NCBI GenBank assembly: GCA_002989075.1
Contig: PSQN01000004.1
Location: forward strand, 930,001 to 994,000
DNA from: Arthonia radiata
Taxonomy: Eukaryota; Ascomycota; Arthoniomycetes; Arthoniales; Arthoniaceae
Length of the DNA: 64,000 nt
Direction: 5' to 3'
The notes below the pieces were generated by a model. The model was not told where the DNA came from. It was given only the letters and a program-made list of their open reading frames with translations, and made no database searches. Both the position numbers and the translations under genes were made by a program. Within the stretch, counting starts at the first letter, position 1. Every line of letters begins with the position of its first letter. Below, piece by piece: positions 42,260-55,600 of this stretch.

Positions 42260-45157
42260 ATGCCACCGAAGCACAAGAATAAAAGCGCCAATCCCAGAGA
42301 TAGACGGCATGAGAACGGCCTTGCCCCTCCAGCCAAACAGGTCAAGAAGCAGAAGTCCGACAACCAGCTCAATGGGCACGCTAGCAGGTCCTCGCCTACC
42401 TCAAACGCCGCTGCGGCCTCATGCTCTGTAGGCGATTCGTCTGCCGTTGCCGGAATCAACGACATCGCTATCAACGGTCAAGACAACTCCATGGCACTGC
42501 AAGCGCAAACGACGCCATTCCTCGCGGTGGTCGAGCCCGAGCCAAGCAGCTTTCACACCAGCAATCGTTCGAAATCAACACCTGGTGCAAGCGACGCCCA
42601 GAGTCCTACAACGGCCAAGAGTCACGATGCTGCGGACAGCCACGCAAGAGCAGGCTTTGTAGCGTCCCTCTTCGATGCGAAGAAAACGGTGATTGCTGAG
42701 CTCTCCATTTTGGACGTCGTTGCGATCCTACTGGTCCTTATGCAGCTGCCATACAGCGTTCTGGGTGCCACCCAAGTCTGTTTTGCGTTTCTCACCTTTG
42801 GCTCGATGCCAAGCGGCTGGACTGTATCTTCGATCCTGCACGACTTGTCACAGAGCCATGGCGGAAGTCCTTCAATAATCACCATGCTCATTGTCGACAC
42901 GATCTTCTTTCTGGCGCTAGCCATCCCGATGGCGCCGAAAGACTTTCCACTCGACTTGGCTCAAGCTGTCATTGCAGTTTCGCTTGGTGGAGGTACATCC
43001 GGAAGAAACAGGAACACTCAGAGCTTGCTCTGCTTTGGGATCGTCGCCACTCATCACTTGCTAGGCCAGAAAGTTTGGAGCATACGTTTTCAGACGTTGT
43101 CATGGCTATGCTCTGTCTTGAACATTGTGACGTCCAACACATCGTTTGGTCCTTTTGAGCCCGAGGATATCTTCGACGGACTTGATATCTCCCCCAATAC
43201 TGACCGACACTGGTTTCGAAGATTGGTTGAGTTGCATATCCTGTCTCAAGGCATCCTTCGCATCGTCCGACGGATGTTCTTGCGCCCCGGTACCGTTAGA
43301 AGAGGTGATTCGGATCCAGCGTATATTCCTCCAGGGTCGCCTGCAGCAACCATGAATACGGCTGTCCTTGAGGGAGGTCGCAATACTAGTTCTGATGGTC
43401 GCCAACCAGGGCCGTCACCTGCAGGTCGGGAAGTTGGGAGGGAGAAGACGTTTTCGATAGCGAAAAGAAAGAAGAAACAAGCCACATTCGTTAGAAGCCA
43501 GCAGCCATTTTGGGCTGCCATTGCTAATACCAAAGTCACAGTTTTGAAAGAAATAGAACAGTCAAAAACATCTCAAGATTCAATTGCGTCCGGAGTGAGT
43601 GCCGCCAGTCGCGTGGGCAAATCTGTCAATCAATATCAGATCTGGGTCACCAGCGTTACGGACACCGAGGTACGCTTCAAAGTAATACATTCAACAAACA
43701 AAGATTCTGCAGAGTCGACCGATGATCACTATCGGGAGGCTGAGCAAGACGACGATCCTGCCATTCTTGTACGTGTGAACGGGGCGGACTGGAGCTCAAC
43801 GTCAATCATCAGTGAGGGCAAAATCGGCGATAGGACGCTGCTCAAAGGCAACGTACACGGCCTGACCTCGCTGACAAACTACGTGATCGAGTTTCGTGAT
43901 TCACGTGACGACACTCTGCTCCATAATGTCACCTTGCTCACACAGCCAGATACTACTTTGGATCACGGTAAGTACAAAGACATAAACACCATTCAATTCG
44001 TAAGCTAAGAAATTCCAGCTCCGATCGAAGGTTCGTTCAGGCCATCCTCGCCAATCTCCACGCTTAAAAAGTCGATCTCATCCGCAGAGGCGAACTTGCA
44101 GGAGTCTCGCAGCCGCTCGAAGAGATCCAAGAAGAGCCGTCAGACCGCCGTCAACAGTCTGAAGAGAGACATTGCCAAAGCAGAGTCTTCTCTCGCGTCA
44201 ACTGGTAGCACTGATGATAAACAACGTCAACGCGCCTATCAGCTCAAACAAAGCATCAAGCAGGCAGAGAGCGCTACCGAAACTCTCATGCAGGAGGCAA
44301 CTGATCTCGGTGGCATACCTCAATCTCAACGACAGGCTGCTGCTGCCAGCAAAGATCGATGTACTACTCAGGGAAAGGCTCACAGCAGTTTACGCAGTGA
44401 GGTTGAGAGCGCCAAAATAGCCTTCGACACGCGTCTCGAAAAAGCCCGTGCGGACACTACCTCGCTGCAGCGAAACCAAGAGAAATTGACCATGCGGCTT
44501 GCCAAGCTCACGACGTTGCGCGACGACCATGTCGCTGCCAACGCTCGCAATCTGCATGTTCAAAGAGCCCGCGAACAGCAGCGACAGGCCGAAATGGCAA
44601 GGTCAGCCGCCAATGAACGCGTCAATGAGCGTGTTCTGCAGACCAAACTGCGCGAGCAGTTGCTCCAACGCGTCCAACTTACTGCTGAAATCTCAGCGAT
44701 GGAACAAGAGCTGCAATTCTCCCAGCAAGGCCAGCCTGCACCCGACTATGGAGTGCCTCCCACCCCTGAGTCGGCTTACTCCGGTCTTGCCTTTGGTCCC
44801 AATCGCGCACCACCAGGTCTTGGACTACAGCCTCCGCAACAATTACCGATCGGCACGCCGCCAGCCCAGAGCCGTCGGAGCTCTCTGCTCAAGCAAAACA
44901 GATTACGCTCCAGCTCCATGCTCTCCAATGTGAGTGCTTTTACTGAGGACGAGATTGTGCCCGGTCCGCTTCCTAATGGGAATCAAGCCGGTCACGGTGG
45001 CAACTCCCATGTTCCAGCCGGAGAGGGCAGCACCGGTAGTAGCGGTGGCTCGCAGCGTCCGGGAAGCAGCAGTCGTCCTAACACTACGAGCCCCGCGCCG
45101 CCGAAGCTGAGCCCGATCGGTACTGGTAGACACTCACCACGCAACGCCAAGCCTTGA
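42260..45157 (+). CDS. acrB: AcrB-type ubiquitination network signalling protein
   Basis: Exons 42260-43967 and 44019-45157 code 948 aa. In Aspergillus nidulans, AcrB works with the CreB/CreD ubiquitination network that affects carbon repression and resistance to toxic compounds. Match: N-terminus MPPKHKNKSANPRDRRHENG, a Ser/Ala-rich region, three hydrophobic segments at about residues 150-240 (VVAILLVLMQLPYSVLGATQ, MLIVDTIFFLALAIP, LAQAVIAVSLGG), a beta-rich middle (YQIWVTSVTDTEVRFKVIHS) and a long coiled coil (about 615-820, rich in E, K, Q and R), then a Pro/Ser/Gly-rich tail. The start is the ATG at 42260; a TTG one codon upstream extends the frame but is not credible. The intron is GTAAGT to TTCCAG, phase 1, with GCTAAG upstream. 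Membrane association through the hydrophobic segments is inferred. Confidence 0.85.
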
Positions 45158-45450
45158 TGATGCTGGTCAAGCTACCCTGATAACTGCTCTACTACTTGAA
45201 TTGATTCTGTGACTTTGGTATTCTACACCTCCGCACTCGCTGTTCTCCACATATGCCGCGGCTTTCTCGCTTTGCCGGTGGAACGCGTCGCCCTCTAAAT
45301 GTCGCATAGGCAGGGTGTGACGAATCACCTCGTTTTGACCGATTGTCACGTTCAATTGTCGGGATTCACCTGTCCCAGCACCCATGGACTATTGTAGTCT
45401 TGACATAATCTTCCAAGCCGTCTCATTCCAGCTCCTTCCCACGACCTGAA

Positions 45451-46086
45451 ATGCCGCACGACACCGCAGACTTCACCCCCATCCCCCCCTCCGATCGCAT
45501 AACCGACCTCTCCTCCATCGACGCCGCGATCGCCTCGCTCCCCCGCCACGCAGGCCTCGCCGTGCATGCTTTGACTGGGCGTCTAGCTCCAGACCCTGCC
45601 GACTCTGCAGATCGTCCCAACGACGCCGGGGAAAGCTCTAAAGATAAGCCTAATGGCTCCTCAGACGACCCCACGTCCCTCCTCCCAACACTGCCACCAA
45701 CAGACATCCGCACAACCTTCACGGCGCACAACAAAGCCTTTCTACAGACTGTGCAGGCGATCCAGGCAAGGCTGCGACGGCAGGCGTATGCGCTGGAGGA
45801 GGCGAGGATCGTGAATGCGAAGGGTGTGAGAGGTGTTGGTGGGGCCAGGGGAGCAACTGGTGGTGGGGTAGGCAGTGAGGGTGTAAAGAATGGGGGATTG
45901 GGAGGTTTTGATGTGGGATGGTTGAATTCGAGACGGGATGAGGTGGGTTGGGGGAAGGAGGGGGAGTTGTGGAGGGAGGCTAGGGGGATGTTGGAGGGGG
46001 TGGTTAGGGAGCAGGGTGGGAGGGGTGAAGATGGGGAGGGCGAGGGCATGGACGTGGATCGTAAGACAGAAGATGTGGGAGGTTGA
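45451..46086 (+). CDS. MED11: Mediator of RNA polymerase II transcription subunit 11
   Basis: One exon, 211 aa, from the ATG at 45451. MED11 is a head-module subunit of Mediator that pairs with MED22. The family N-terminal helix is clear (DRITDLSSIDAAIASLPRHA then GLAVHALTG), followed after a spacer by FTAHNKAFLQTVQAIQARLR and RQAYALEEARIV, the typical second helix. The spacer (residues about 45-85) is longer than in yeast, and the C-terminal 80 residues are Gly/Glu/Arg-rich low complexity unlike the family core. An intron near the 3' end cannot be excluded. Convergent with the flavin-reductase gene; stop codons are about 85 bp apart, so 3' UTRs probably overlap. Confidence 0.8.
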   Translation: MPHDTADFTPIPPSDRITDLSSIDAAIASLPRHAGLAVHALTGRLAPDPADSADRPNDAGESSKDKPNGSSDDPTSLLPTLPPTDIRTTFTAHNKAFLQTVQAIQARLRRQAYALEEARIVNAKGVRGVGGARGATGGGVGSEGVKNGGLGGFDVGWLNSRRDEVGWGKEGELWREARGMLEGVVREQGGRGEDGEGEGMDVDRKTEDVGG

Positions 46087-46170
46087 ACCGGTGGACGCAG
46101 GGCCAAGATTTCAAGACCCAACACCAGCGAAGACCTCGAGGAACAGCAACTCATCCACGCCACTCCAAGC

Positions 46171-47120
46171 CTAAGGCCTCTCATCGCCTCTCCGCACATT
46201 CAGCCCCATCGTCCGTTGCACCTCCTCATCCTCCTGTTCCGGCACCCTCTCCCCATGATTCCCTTCCCCAGCACTGCTCGTCTCAACTTCTATCCGCTCA
46301 CCCACGCCTCGATACGCTCTGTCCGCATAACACAACCCCATACCCTCCTCCGTCTTCCGCCCGGGCTGCGCCAGTATTCCCAACACCTCCGCCATGACGA
46401 CCTTATGATCGCCAACGTCTACCTCTTTCCCTTCTAGCAACCGACAGCGCAGGACTTGTAGCACGCCCCTCCCCGCCAGCAACGGTGCGCCAGCCGTGCC
46501 TCTGCCCGCGAAGATCTTGAGCTCGTCGTTCTTCGCTGCGAAACCGGTCGCGAGCGTTGCGAATACCTCGCCGGAGCTGTTCCCGCCGCGTGCGAAGGCG
46601 TCGGCTATCCTCGCGCCTGGCGTGGTGGACGAGAGGAGGTGCGCGAGGAACGTGCCGTTGCGCTCGGGCGAGGTGAGCGCGGTGTATGTCGCGGAGGGCA
46701 GGCGTATGTTGAACGATATGAGCGGCGGAGAGAGCGTGACGGTGTTGAAGGAGGAGATGGTCATGCCCCTGAAAGTTGACTCCGGAGACGCTGTCGGATC
46801 TGTTGGGGACGGCGCTGTGTCTGGGGAGTTTGAGGAGGAGGAGGTAGACGAAGGAGCGGCTGAAGTTATCACGACGACTGGATGCGGGACTTTGCGCATT
46901 ATGTGGCGCATGTGCGTGGAGAGGTCAGGGTGTGTGTTGATGTTGGAGGTTGAGGCCCCGAGGCGAGCTTGGGTTTTGGAGATGGTGGATGGGTCTGAGG
47001 AAGGGGAGGGCTGGGGTGCCGTGGAGTATGAGCGTCGTGGAGGAGTAGTGGCGTGCTCGCGGTGTGCTGAACGTGTCGGGACTCCAGAGTATGTAGAGTG
47101 TGGCCTTCGAGAGCAATGCG
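46171..47120 (-). CDS. Flavin-reductase-like (FMN-binding split-barrel) protein, 5' exon unresolved
   Basis: Main exon 46171-47120, at least 316 codons. It starts after a canonical acceptor (GCTAAC then TTCACAG), so one or more upstream exons lie in about 47130-47380; a candidate ATG at 47380 opens MFVKFNARPKEEKLDDH but its junction was not settled. The flavin-reductase domain: MRKVPHPVVVITS, FRGMTISSFNTVTLSPPLIS, FNIRLPSATYTAL, ending in GDHKVVMAEVLGI. Such proteins bind FMN and act as NAD(P)H:flavin oxidoreductases; the substrate is unknown. The region before it is Arg/Ser/Thr-rich (PRRSYSTAP), resembling a mitochondrial presequence. A Ser/Pro low-complexity insert splits the first strand from the second. 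Divergent from bL31m. Confidence 0.8.
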
Positions 47121-47564
47121 CTGTGAAGCGTTAGCAATGGTCATATTTGGCTGATCTCCAGCTTCATACTGCTTGGAGTGGTGACCCTCGACCACTCGTA
47201 CAGGGCTCTGTAGAAGCGACCAGCTGCCGGTCGTACCTCCATGATCACTTCTTCAGCGTGCAACAGTAGAACCCTCGTGCTGTAAGGGTGCTGTGGTAGT
47301 CGTCTGGTTTTCGAAGAGTTCAGATTGCAGTGATCGTCCAGCTTTTCCTCTTTCGGACGGGCATTGAACTTGACGAACATCTCTACTTCTTGCTCGAAAC
47401 CAATCAGTTCACATCAAAAGCCAGATCGACCAGCTTACTCAAAGCGCAAGCTACAGATCGGCAATGAGTCGACAATAACGCTCCCCGACCGCACCCTCAT
47501 CGCTAGGCCTAAAACCCCGAGGCCCAATCACCATCACATCATCCACTACGAGCCTACTTTCACG

Positions 47565-48338
47565 ATGGCAACCATCCGATCCACCTCACGCACTCGAATC
47601 TCTACATCCGTCTCTTCCACACTCTCAGCGCACCCCGCACAGTCGGCACACCACCCCGTGCTCACCCCACTCATCCACTCAAGAAACGCAACCTACATCC
47701 CCCGCCCCAAACGGCCCTACACCTTCACCCAGCTCCTCGCGCTCTCCGACGGCTCCACCGTCCTCCACCGCACCACCTCCCCCGCGCCCATCTACCGCTC
47801 CACCCGCGACACGCGCAACACGCCGCTTTGGAACCCGAGTAACGCACGCATGGCGAACGTCGAAGAAGATGAGGCAGGCCGGCTCCGCGCATTCCGCAGA
47901 AAGTTCGGCAGGGCGTTCGATGCACGTGAGGGGATGCCGGCGCCTGCGCAGGTAGAGGACGGTGCGACTGGATTCGCGGAGGCGCCAGCGGCGACGCAGG
48001 AGGAGGGGGGTGTGGTTAAGGAGGTTGTAATGAGGGACGTGGGGAGGAGGAAGAGTGAGGGAGGGCGGACAGCGGAGGGAGGCGTGGAGGCGGAAGCGGA
48101 GGAGAGCGTGGAAAGTCCAGAGGACGCACCGCCGTCTGCTGCTGTGAAGGGGCAGAAGGAGGCGGATCCGGAGGGGCAGGGGATGGGAACGACAGGGGCA
48201 TGGGGAGAGGATTTCGGGGAGGACGAGAATTTGATGGATTTGATTAGTTCGGCGGGTATGGAGCAGCAGGGGGGACGGAAGTTGGGGGGTGATGTGAGGG
48301 TTGCGGGGGCGAAGGGGGGGAAGGGGAAGAAGAAGTGA
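47565..48338 (+). CDS. Mitochondrial large-subunit ribosomal protein bL31m (yeast Mrpl36 type)
   Basis: 257 aa from the ATG at 47565 (MATIRSTSRTRISTSVSSTL), an Arg/Ser/Thr-rich mitochondrial presequence. The longer frame upstream opens at TTG. The bL31m core spans about residues 35-115: YIPRPKRPYTFTQLLALSDG, STVLHRTTSPAPIYRSTRDT, RNTPLWNPSNARM, then GRLRAFRRKFG, matching yeast Mrpl36 (LSDGSVVIRR, NNPLWNPS). The C-terminal ~140 residues are low complexity (Glu, Gly, Ala, Lys) and not part of the bacterial protein; fungal bL31m often carries an extension. Codon composition shifts from C-rich to G-rich across the gene. Confidence 0.85.
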   Translation: MATIRSTSRTRISTSVSSTLSAHPAQSAHHPVLTPLIHSRNATYIPRPKRPYTFTQLLALSDGSTVLHRTTSPAPIYRSTRDTRNTPLWNPSNARMANVEEDEAGRLRAFRRKFGRAFDAREGMPAPAQVEDGATGFAEAPAATQEEGGVVKEVVMRDVGRRKSEGGRTAEGGVEAEAEESVESPEDAPPSAAVKGQKEADPEGQGMGTTGAWGEDFGEDENLMDLISSAGMEQQGGRKLGGDVRVAGAKGGKGKKK

Positions 48339-48667
48339 TGTGGTTGAATGATTTAAATTGACATGGCTTGCATGATTACTGTGCGGTAGGTTGTGTTGAT
48401 ATAGATGTGCTTATGGAAGTAAAAGGCATGACGAGTGCTCCACGACGGAATGTTGCTTTTGATCTATGCTTCGTTCTTCGTCTTCGACGTTTGTGCAACA
48501 ATTCACTGACATCGATCGGAAGCAAAGGTAAAGCTAAGATTAATAGAAGCCGCTTGGTTCATTCAGTTGCCATTCGTGACTATGACATTGAAGTGCCTCA
48601 TCTCTGCGCTGAGATCCCTCTTTGCATCCCTCAATCCCCGCTCATCATGCCCGCGCTCAATCGTCAT

Positions 48668-49208
48668 CTATCGTCGACCGCCCTTGCTCTCCTTCAGCAC
48701 CTTCTTCACGATCTTCTGCTCCTCAATCAAGAACGCCCTCGTGATCCTGTCGCGCACGCAGTTGGCACATCTTGACCCGCCATATGCTCGTTGGACGGTC
48801 TTCTTCGGCTTCGAGATGGTGGCGTATTGGCGCGGTCGGAGGGCCGGGATCTGCGAACAAGGTCAGTATTCATACTTTGCGGTTTCGCTAATCTTGCTGG
48901 GGGCTTCGACTCTACGCAGCTTCGAAAGAACATACACCGGGGAGCTTGGTGCCACAGTCACCGCATTTGGGCGAGGTGCCGCGCTTCTTCTCGTGGAGGT
49001 AGACAATTTTGTTGCCCGGTGTTCGGGAGATGCGCACAGCTACATGGATGTCAATTTCGCACAACCTGTTTGGAAGCGTCGTAGCCACGGACTGTTTGAT
49101 TTTGTGCGGTACCCGAGGCGGCGGCGCTGCGGTCTGTCAGTCTTTGAACATTGTCAGGCTTCGCTCTAGGATGCGCACGTATACTAGGCGGTGGTCTCCG
49201 GACGCCAT
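48668..49208 (-). CDS. RPL34: Cytosolic 60S ribosomal protein eL34
   Basis: Exons 49179-49208, 49093-49126, 48936-49039 and 48668-48850 code 116 aa, the normal eL34 length. Sequence: [94 protein letters not shown]. The zinc-type Cys pairs CGDC and CANC are present. Two of the exons are tiny (30 and 34 nt), as is common in fungal ribosomal protein genes. Intron 2 has a weak donor (GTCCGT). The small exons were placed by matching the known eL34 sequence. Divergent from PRP8, with 479 bp between start codons. Confidence 0.92.
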
Positions 49209-49687
49209 TGTGATAGTTGGCTGTGTTGATGGTGCTTAATCAATTTTGACCGTCGTCGGGGTGTCGCTCGTGTGCTGAAGTCTGAATGTTAGCGGCAGAT
49301 GCCGGCGGAAGCTAAGCCACCTTGAGCTAGCATCACCGCACGTGACTCAATTCTACCTGCAAAGCTTCGGACGAGCAGGTAGATCTTCTCACGGTGTCTT
49401 TGCCGCCTCCAAGCATCAATCTTCTCCCTCGAAGAGCGCGAGCGCCGGCCGCACGTCCTTAAAATCCTGGAAGAATTCAATCGACGTTCTCAAAACCTCA
49501 CCACCGCTGCTGGTTGCCACGCTCACGACTCTCGCCCGCCCCGCGCACCTCAAAGTCTATGCGCGCTTGAAATCATTGACATTGGCCACTCGTACCTTCG
49601 ACATCAACGCACATTAGACATCGCCGCATTGCCGCAGTGCGCGCTCTCGCTATCGATTGGAGGATTTGCCTCTACCCACCTCGCGAA

Positions 49688-52600
49688 ATGAACGGCATAC
49701 CTCCTCCTCCGCCGCCACCGCCGGGCATGGGCCCCTCGAACGGCGCTCCTCCCCCACCACCCCCTCCAGGCTGGGCACCATCAGACTCATCAAATCCCCC
49801 ACCCCCTCCACCGCCCGGCTATCAATCCGCGCCCGACCCACAAAGCCAGAAACTCCAAGCAAAGAAGCGCGAATGGCTCAAACTCCAAAAACAACGATTT
49901 GGCGAGAAGCGGAAAGGCGGCTTCGTCGAGTCGCAGAAAGCAGACATGCCACCCGAGCATTTGCGCAAGATTGTACGAGACATCGGCGACGTATCACAAA
50001 AGAAGTTCAGCAGCGACAAAAGAAGCTATCTCGGCGCGCTGAAGTTTATGCCTCACGCGGTGTTTAAGCTGCTGGAGAACATGCCCATGCCATGGGAGGC
50101 GACGCGGGACGTGAAAGTCCTGTATCATGTGAATGGATGCTTGACGCTGGTGAACGAAACGCCGAGGGTGATCGAGCCGGTGTTTCATGCTCAGTGGGCA
50201 ACCATGTGGATGTGTATGAGACGAGAAAAAGCGGATCGAAGACACTTCAAGAGAATGCGCTTCCCGCCATTTGATGACGAAGAGCCGCCACTCTCGTGGT
50301 CAGAGAATCTGGAAGACGTTGAGCCACTGGAGCCAATCCAGATGGAGCTGGATGAGCAAGACGATGAACCGGTCTACGATTGGTTGTACGACCACCGGCC
50401 ACTAACAGACACAGAGCATGTAAATGGGCCGAGCTACAAGACATGGAATCTTAACCTTCAGCAGTTGGCGAATCTGAATCGATTGAGCAGTCAATTGCTG
50501 AGTGACGTGGCGGATCCAAACTCATACTACATGTTCGATCTGGATAGCTTCTTCACAGCCAAAGCGCTCAACATTGCCATACCTGGTGGACCTAGGTTCG
50601 AGCCTTTGTACAAGGACATCGATCCCAACAACGAGGACTTTGGCGAATTCAACGCCATTGACCGTATCATCTTCCGAGCGCCGATGCGAACAGAATACCG
50701 TGTCACCTTCCCCTTCTTGTACAACTCATTACCACGTAGCGTCAAGCTTGGCTGGTACTCACATCCTCAGATCGTGTACGTGAAGACGGACAACCCCGAT
50801 CTGCCTGCCTTTTACTTTGATCCCATCATCAACCCCATCTCGTCCCGAGCAGTGCAGCCGAAGAATTTGCCCATCAGCCACGAAGACGAGCTGTTTGGTG
50901 TGAACAACAACGAAGATGAGGAGTTCCAGCTGCCAAAAAAGGCGGCTCCTTTCATGGAAGAAGAAGAGCTCTATAACAACGATACGGCACCGGCAATAGC
51001 ATTGTGGTGGGCACCATTCCCGTTCAATCAACGATCAGGCCACATGATTAGAGCTCAAGACGTGCCGCTCGTCAAGCAATGGTACCTCGAGCACGTCCAA
51101 CAAGGTCAGCCGGTCAAAGTGCGAGTATCGTATCAGAAGATGCTGAAGTCGTACGTATTGAACGAGTTGCACAAGAAGAACGGCAAAGCACAGCGAAAAC
51201 AACAATTGACGACCAGTCTCAAGTCGACAAAGTTCTTCCAGCAGACGACCATCGACTGGGTGGAGGCTGGTCTGCAAGTCTGCCGACAAGGCTTCAACAT
51301 GCTGAACCTACTCATCCATCGGAAGAACCTTACCTATCTTCACTTGGATTACAATTTCAACCTGAAGCCTATCAAAACGCTAACAACCAAAGAGCGAAAG
51401 AAGTCTCGGTTCGGCAACGCCTTTCATCTAATGCGCGAGATTCTACGACTGACCAAGCTCATCGTCGATGCACAAGTGCAATACCGGCTCGGAAATATCG
51501 ACGCTTATCAGCTCGCAGACGGCATCTTGTATGCGTTCAACCACGTTGGACAGCTCACTGGCATGTATCGATACAAATATAAGCTCATGCATCAGATTCG
51601 ATCTTGCAAGGACCTCAAGCACCTGATCTACTACCGCTTCAACTCAGGACCCGTGGGCAAAGGTCCCGGTTGCGGCTTCTGGGCACCCGCATGGCGAGTC
51701 TGGCTTTTCTTCCTGCGTGGTATCATCCCACTACTGGAGCGATGGTTGGGCAATTTGCTATCGCGACAATTCGAAGGTCGACACAGCAAGGGTGTGGCCA
51801 AGACAGTTACGAAACAGCGTGTGGAATCTCACTTTGACCTCGAGCTGCGAGCATCAGTCATGTCAGATCTGATGGATATGATGCCTGAAGGTGTGCGACA
51901 GAACAAGGTTCAAGTCGTGCTTCAGCATCTGTCAGAGGCGTGGAGATGCTGGAAGAGCAACATTCCCTGGAAGGTGCCTGGATTGCCTGCGCCTATTGAG
52001 AATGTCATTTTGCGATACGTGAAGAACAAGGCCGACTGGTGGATCAGTGTTGCGCACTATAACCGTGAGCGTATTCGACGTGGTGCGACTGTCGACAAGA
52101 CAGTAGCGAAGAAGAACTTGGGCCGTCTGACTAGATTATGGCTCAAGGCTGAACAAGAACGGCAGCACAATTACATGAAGGATGGTCCATATGTGTCGTC
52201 AGAGGAAGCGGTTGCCATCTACACGACTACGGTACACTGGCTTGAGTCGCGCAAGTTCCAGCCTATTCCCTTCCCAAGCGTTTCATACAAGCACGACACG
52301 AAGATCCTGATTTTGGCTCTTGAGCGACTACGAGAAGCATACTCAGTCAAGGGCCGTCTAAACCAGAGCCAGCGAGAGGAGTTGGCGCTCATTGAGCAAG
52401 CTTACGACTCTCCTGGCACGACACTGGCTCGTATCAAGCGCTTCTTGCTGACACAGCGCGCCTTCAAAGAAGTCGGTATCGACATGAACGACAACTACAG
52501 CCATATCAATCCAGTCTATGATGTAGAGCCTATCGAAAAGATCACGGATGCTTACCTTGACCAATATCTATGGTATCAAGCAGACCAGCACCGATTATTC

Positions 52601-55600
52601 CCAGCATGGATCAAGCCATCAGACTCCGAAGTACCGCCACTTCTCACGTACAAGTGGTGCCAGGGCATCAACAACCTGCACAAAGTATGGGAGACAGAGA
52701 ATGGCGAGTGCAACGTCATGATCGAGACTCAGCTCTCTAAAGTCTACGAAAAGATCGACTTGACATTGCTCAACCGTCTGTTACGCCTCATCATGGACCA
52801 CAATCTGGCTGACTATATCACAAGTAAGAATAACGTCAATCTGAACTACAAGGACATGAACCACACGAACAGCTACGGCTTGGTTCGCGGTCTGCAATTT
52901 TCTGGCTTTGTCTTCCAGTACTACGGCATGGTCATCGACCTGCTGTTGCTTGGTCTGCAGCGAGCTAGTGAGATCGCTGGTCCACCATCAAGCCCCAACG
53001 ACTTCTTGCAGTTCCGCGACCGCGCCACCGAGACGAAGCATCCGATTCGTCTGTACACTCGATATATCGACAAGATCTGGGTCTTCTTCCGCTTTTCAGC
53101 TGACGAGTCGAAGGACTTGATCCAGCGGTTCTTGACTGAACAGCCGGATCCGAACTTCGAAAACGTCATTGGATACCACAACAAGAAGTGCTGGCCTCGA
53201 GACTCGCGAATGCGTTTGATGAGGCACGACGTCAATCTTGGTCGTGCAGTTTTCTGGCAGTTGAAGAACAGACTGCCTAGATCTATGACCACGATCGAAT
53301 GGGATGACACCTTCGCCAGTGTCTACAGTCGTGACAATCCGAACCTACTATTCAGCATGTGCGGCTTTGAGGTGCGCATTCTGCCTAAGATACGGAACAT
53401 CAATGAGGAGTTCCCTGTCAAAGATAGTGTTTGGTCATTGACCGACAACGCCACCAAAGAGCGGACAGCCCATGCTTTCTTGCAGGTGACGGAAGATGAC
53501 GTGGCAAAGTTCAACAACCGTGTGAGACAGATCTTGATGTCCTCGGGCTCTACCACGTTTACCAAGATCGCCAACAAGTGGAACACGACGCTCATTGCCC
53601 TCTTCACGTACTACCGCGAAGCGGCTGTCTCGACTGTTGATCTTTTGGACACGATTGTAAAGTGCGAGACCAAGATCCAGACCCGAGTCAAGATTGGCTT
53701 GAACTCGAAGATGCCGTCTCGTTTCCCGCCTGCGGTGTTCTATACACCAAAGGAGTTGGGTGGGCTTGGTATGATTTCTGGGTCGCACATCTTGATCCCG
53801 ACTAGCGACAAGCGATGGTCGAAGCAGACCGACACTGGTGTGACCCATTACCGCGCTGGTATGTCCCATGACGAGGAGACATTGATACCCAACATCTTCC
53901 GTTACATCATCCCATGGGAAGCCGAATTCATCGACAGTCAACGCGTGTGGAACGAATATTCACAGAAGCGCCTGGAGGCCAATCAGCAGAACAGACGACT
54001 GACCCTTGAGGATCTTGAGGACAGCTGGGATCGTGGTCTGCCGCGTATCAACACACTGTTCCAGAAAGATCGCAGCACACTCAGTTTCGACAAGGGCTTC
54101 CGAGCTCGCACTGAATTCAAGCAGTACACTATGATGAAGAGTAATCCTTTCTGGTGGACCAAGCAGCAGCATGACGGTAAGCTGTGGAATCTGAACGCTT
54201 ACAGAACCGATGTCATCCAGGCTCTGGGCGGTGTCGAAACCATTCTTGAGCACACGTTGTTCAAGGCGACAGCTTTTCCGTCATGGGAAGGTCTCTTTTG
54301 GGAGAAGGCTTCAGGCTTTGAGGAATCCATGAAGTTCAAGAAGCTCACCAACGCCCAGCGATCAGGTTTGAATCAGATTCCGAATCGTCGCTTTACGCTC
54401 TGGTGGTCACCGACCATCAACCGAGCAAACGTCTACGTTGGTTTCCAGGTGCAACTTGATCTGACAGGCATCTTCCTTCACGGCAAGATTCCGACGTTGA
54501 AGATTTCGCTCATTCAGATATTCCGGGCTCATTTGTGGCAGAAGATCCACGAGTCTGTGACGATGGACATGTGCCAGGTCTTTGATCAAGAGCTAGAAGC
54601 GCTTGGGATTGAGACAGTACAGAAGGAGACAATCCACCCGCGTAAGTCGTACAAGATGAACAGCTCTTGTGCGGATATCTTGCTGTTCGCCAGCCACAAA
54701 TGGAATGTCTCGAGGCCGTCACTACTTTTCGATACCAAAGACACCATGGAGGCGACGACTACGAACAAATTCTGGATCGACATTCAGCTGAGGTATGGTG
54801 ATTACGACTCTCACGACATTGAGCGATACGTTCGCGCCAAGTACTTGGACTACACAACAGATAGCATGTCCATTTACCCTTCGGCAACTGGGCTCATGAT
54901 CGGCGTTGACCTTGCGTACAATTTGTACTCCGCATACGGTCAGTACTTCCCGGGTCTCAAACAGCTGGTGCAGCAAGCCATGGCCAAGGTCATGAAAGCC
55001 AATCCAGCCCTCTATGTGCTTCGTGAGCGTATTCGCAAGGGTCTGCAGCTGTACGCTTCTGAGTCGAACCAAGAGTTCTTGAACAGCCAGAATTACAGTG
55101 AGCTCTTTTCGAACCAGACCCAGCTCTTCATCGATGATACGAACGTCTACCGAGTCACGATTCACAAGACATTTGAGGGCAACTTGACCACGAAGCCGAT
55201 CAACGGAGCTATCTTCATTTTCAACCCGCGGACTGGCCAGCTCTTCTTGAAGATCATTCATACGTCTGTATGGGCAGGTCAGAAGCGTCTCGGTCAACTC
55301 GCGAAGTGGAAGACTGCTGAAGAAGTGGCTGCTCTCATTCGATCGCTGCCAGTCGAAGAGCAACCTAAGCAGCTCATTGTCACCCGCAAAGGTCTGCTTG
55401 ATCCGCTCGAGGTCCACTTGCTCGACTTCCCGAACATCTCAATTCGGGCATCTGAGCTGCAGCTCCCCTTCCAGGCCGCCATGAAGGTTGAGAAGCTTGG
55501 CGACATGATTCTGAAAGCCACAGAGCCGCAGATGGTGCTCTACAACCTGTATGACGACTGGCTCAAGTCAATCTCATCTTACACCGCCTTCTCTCGCCTC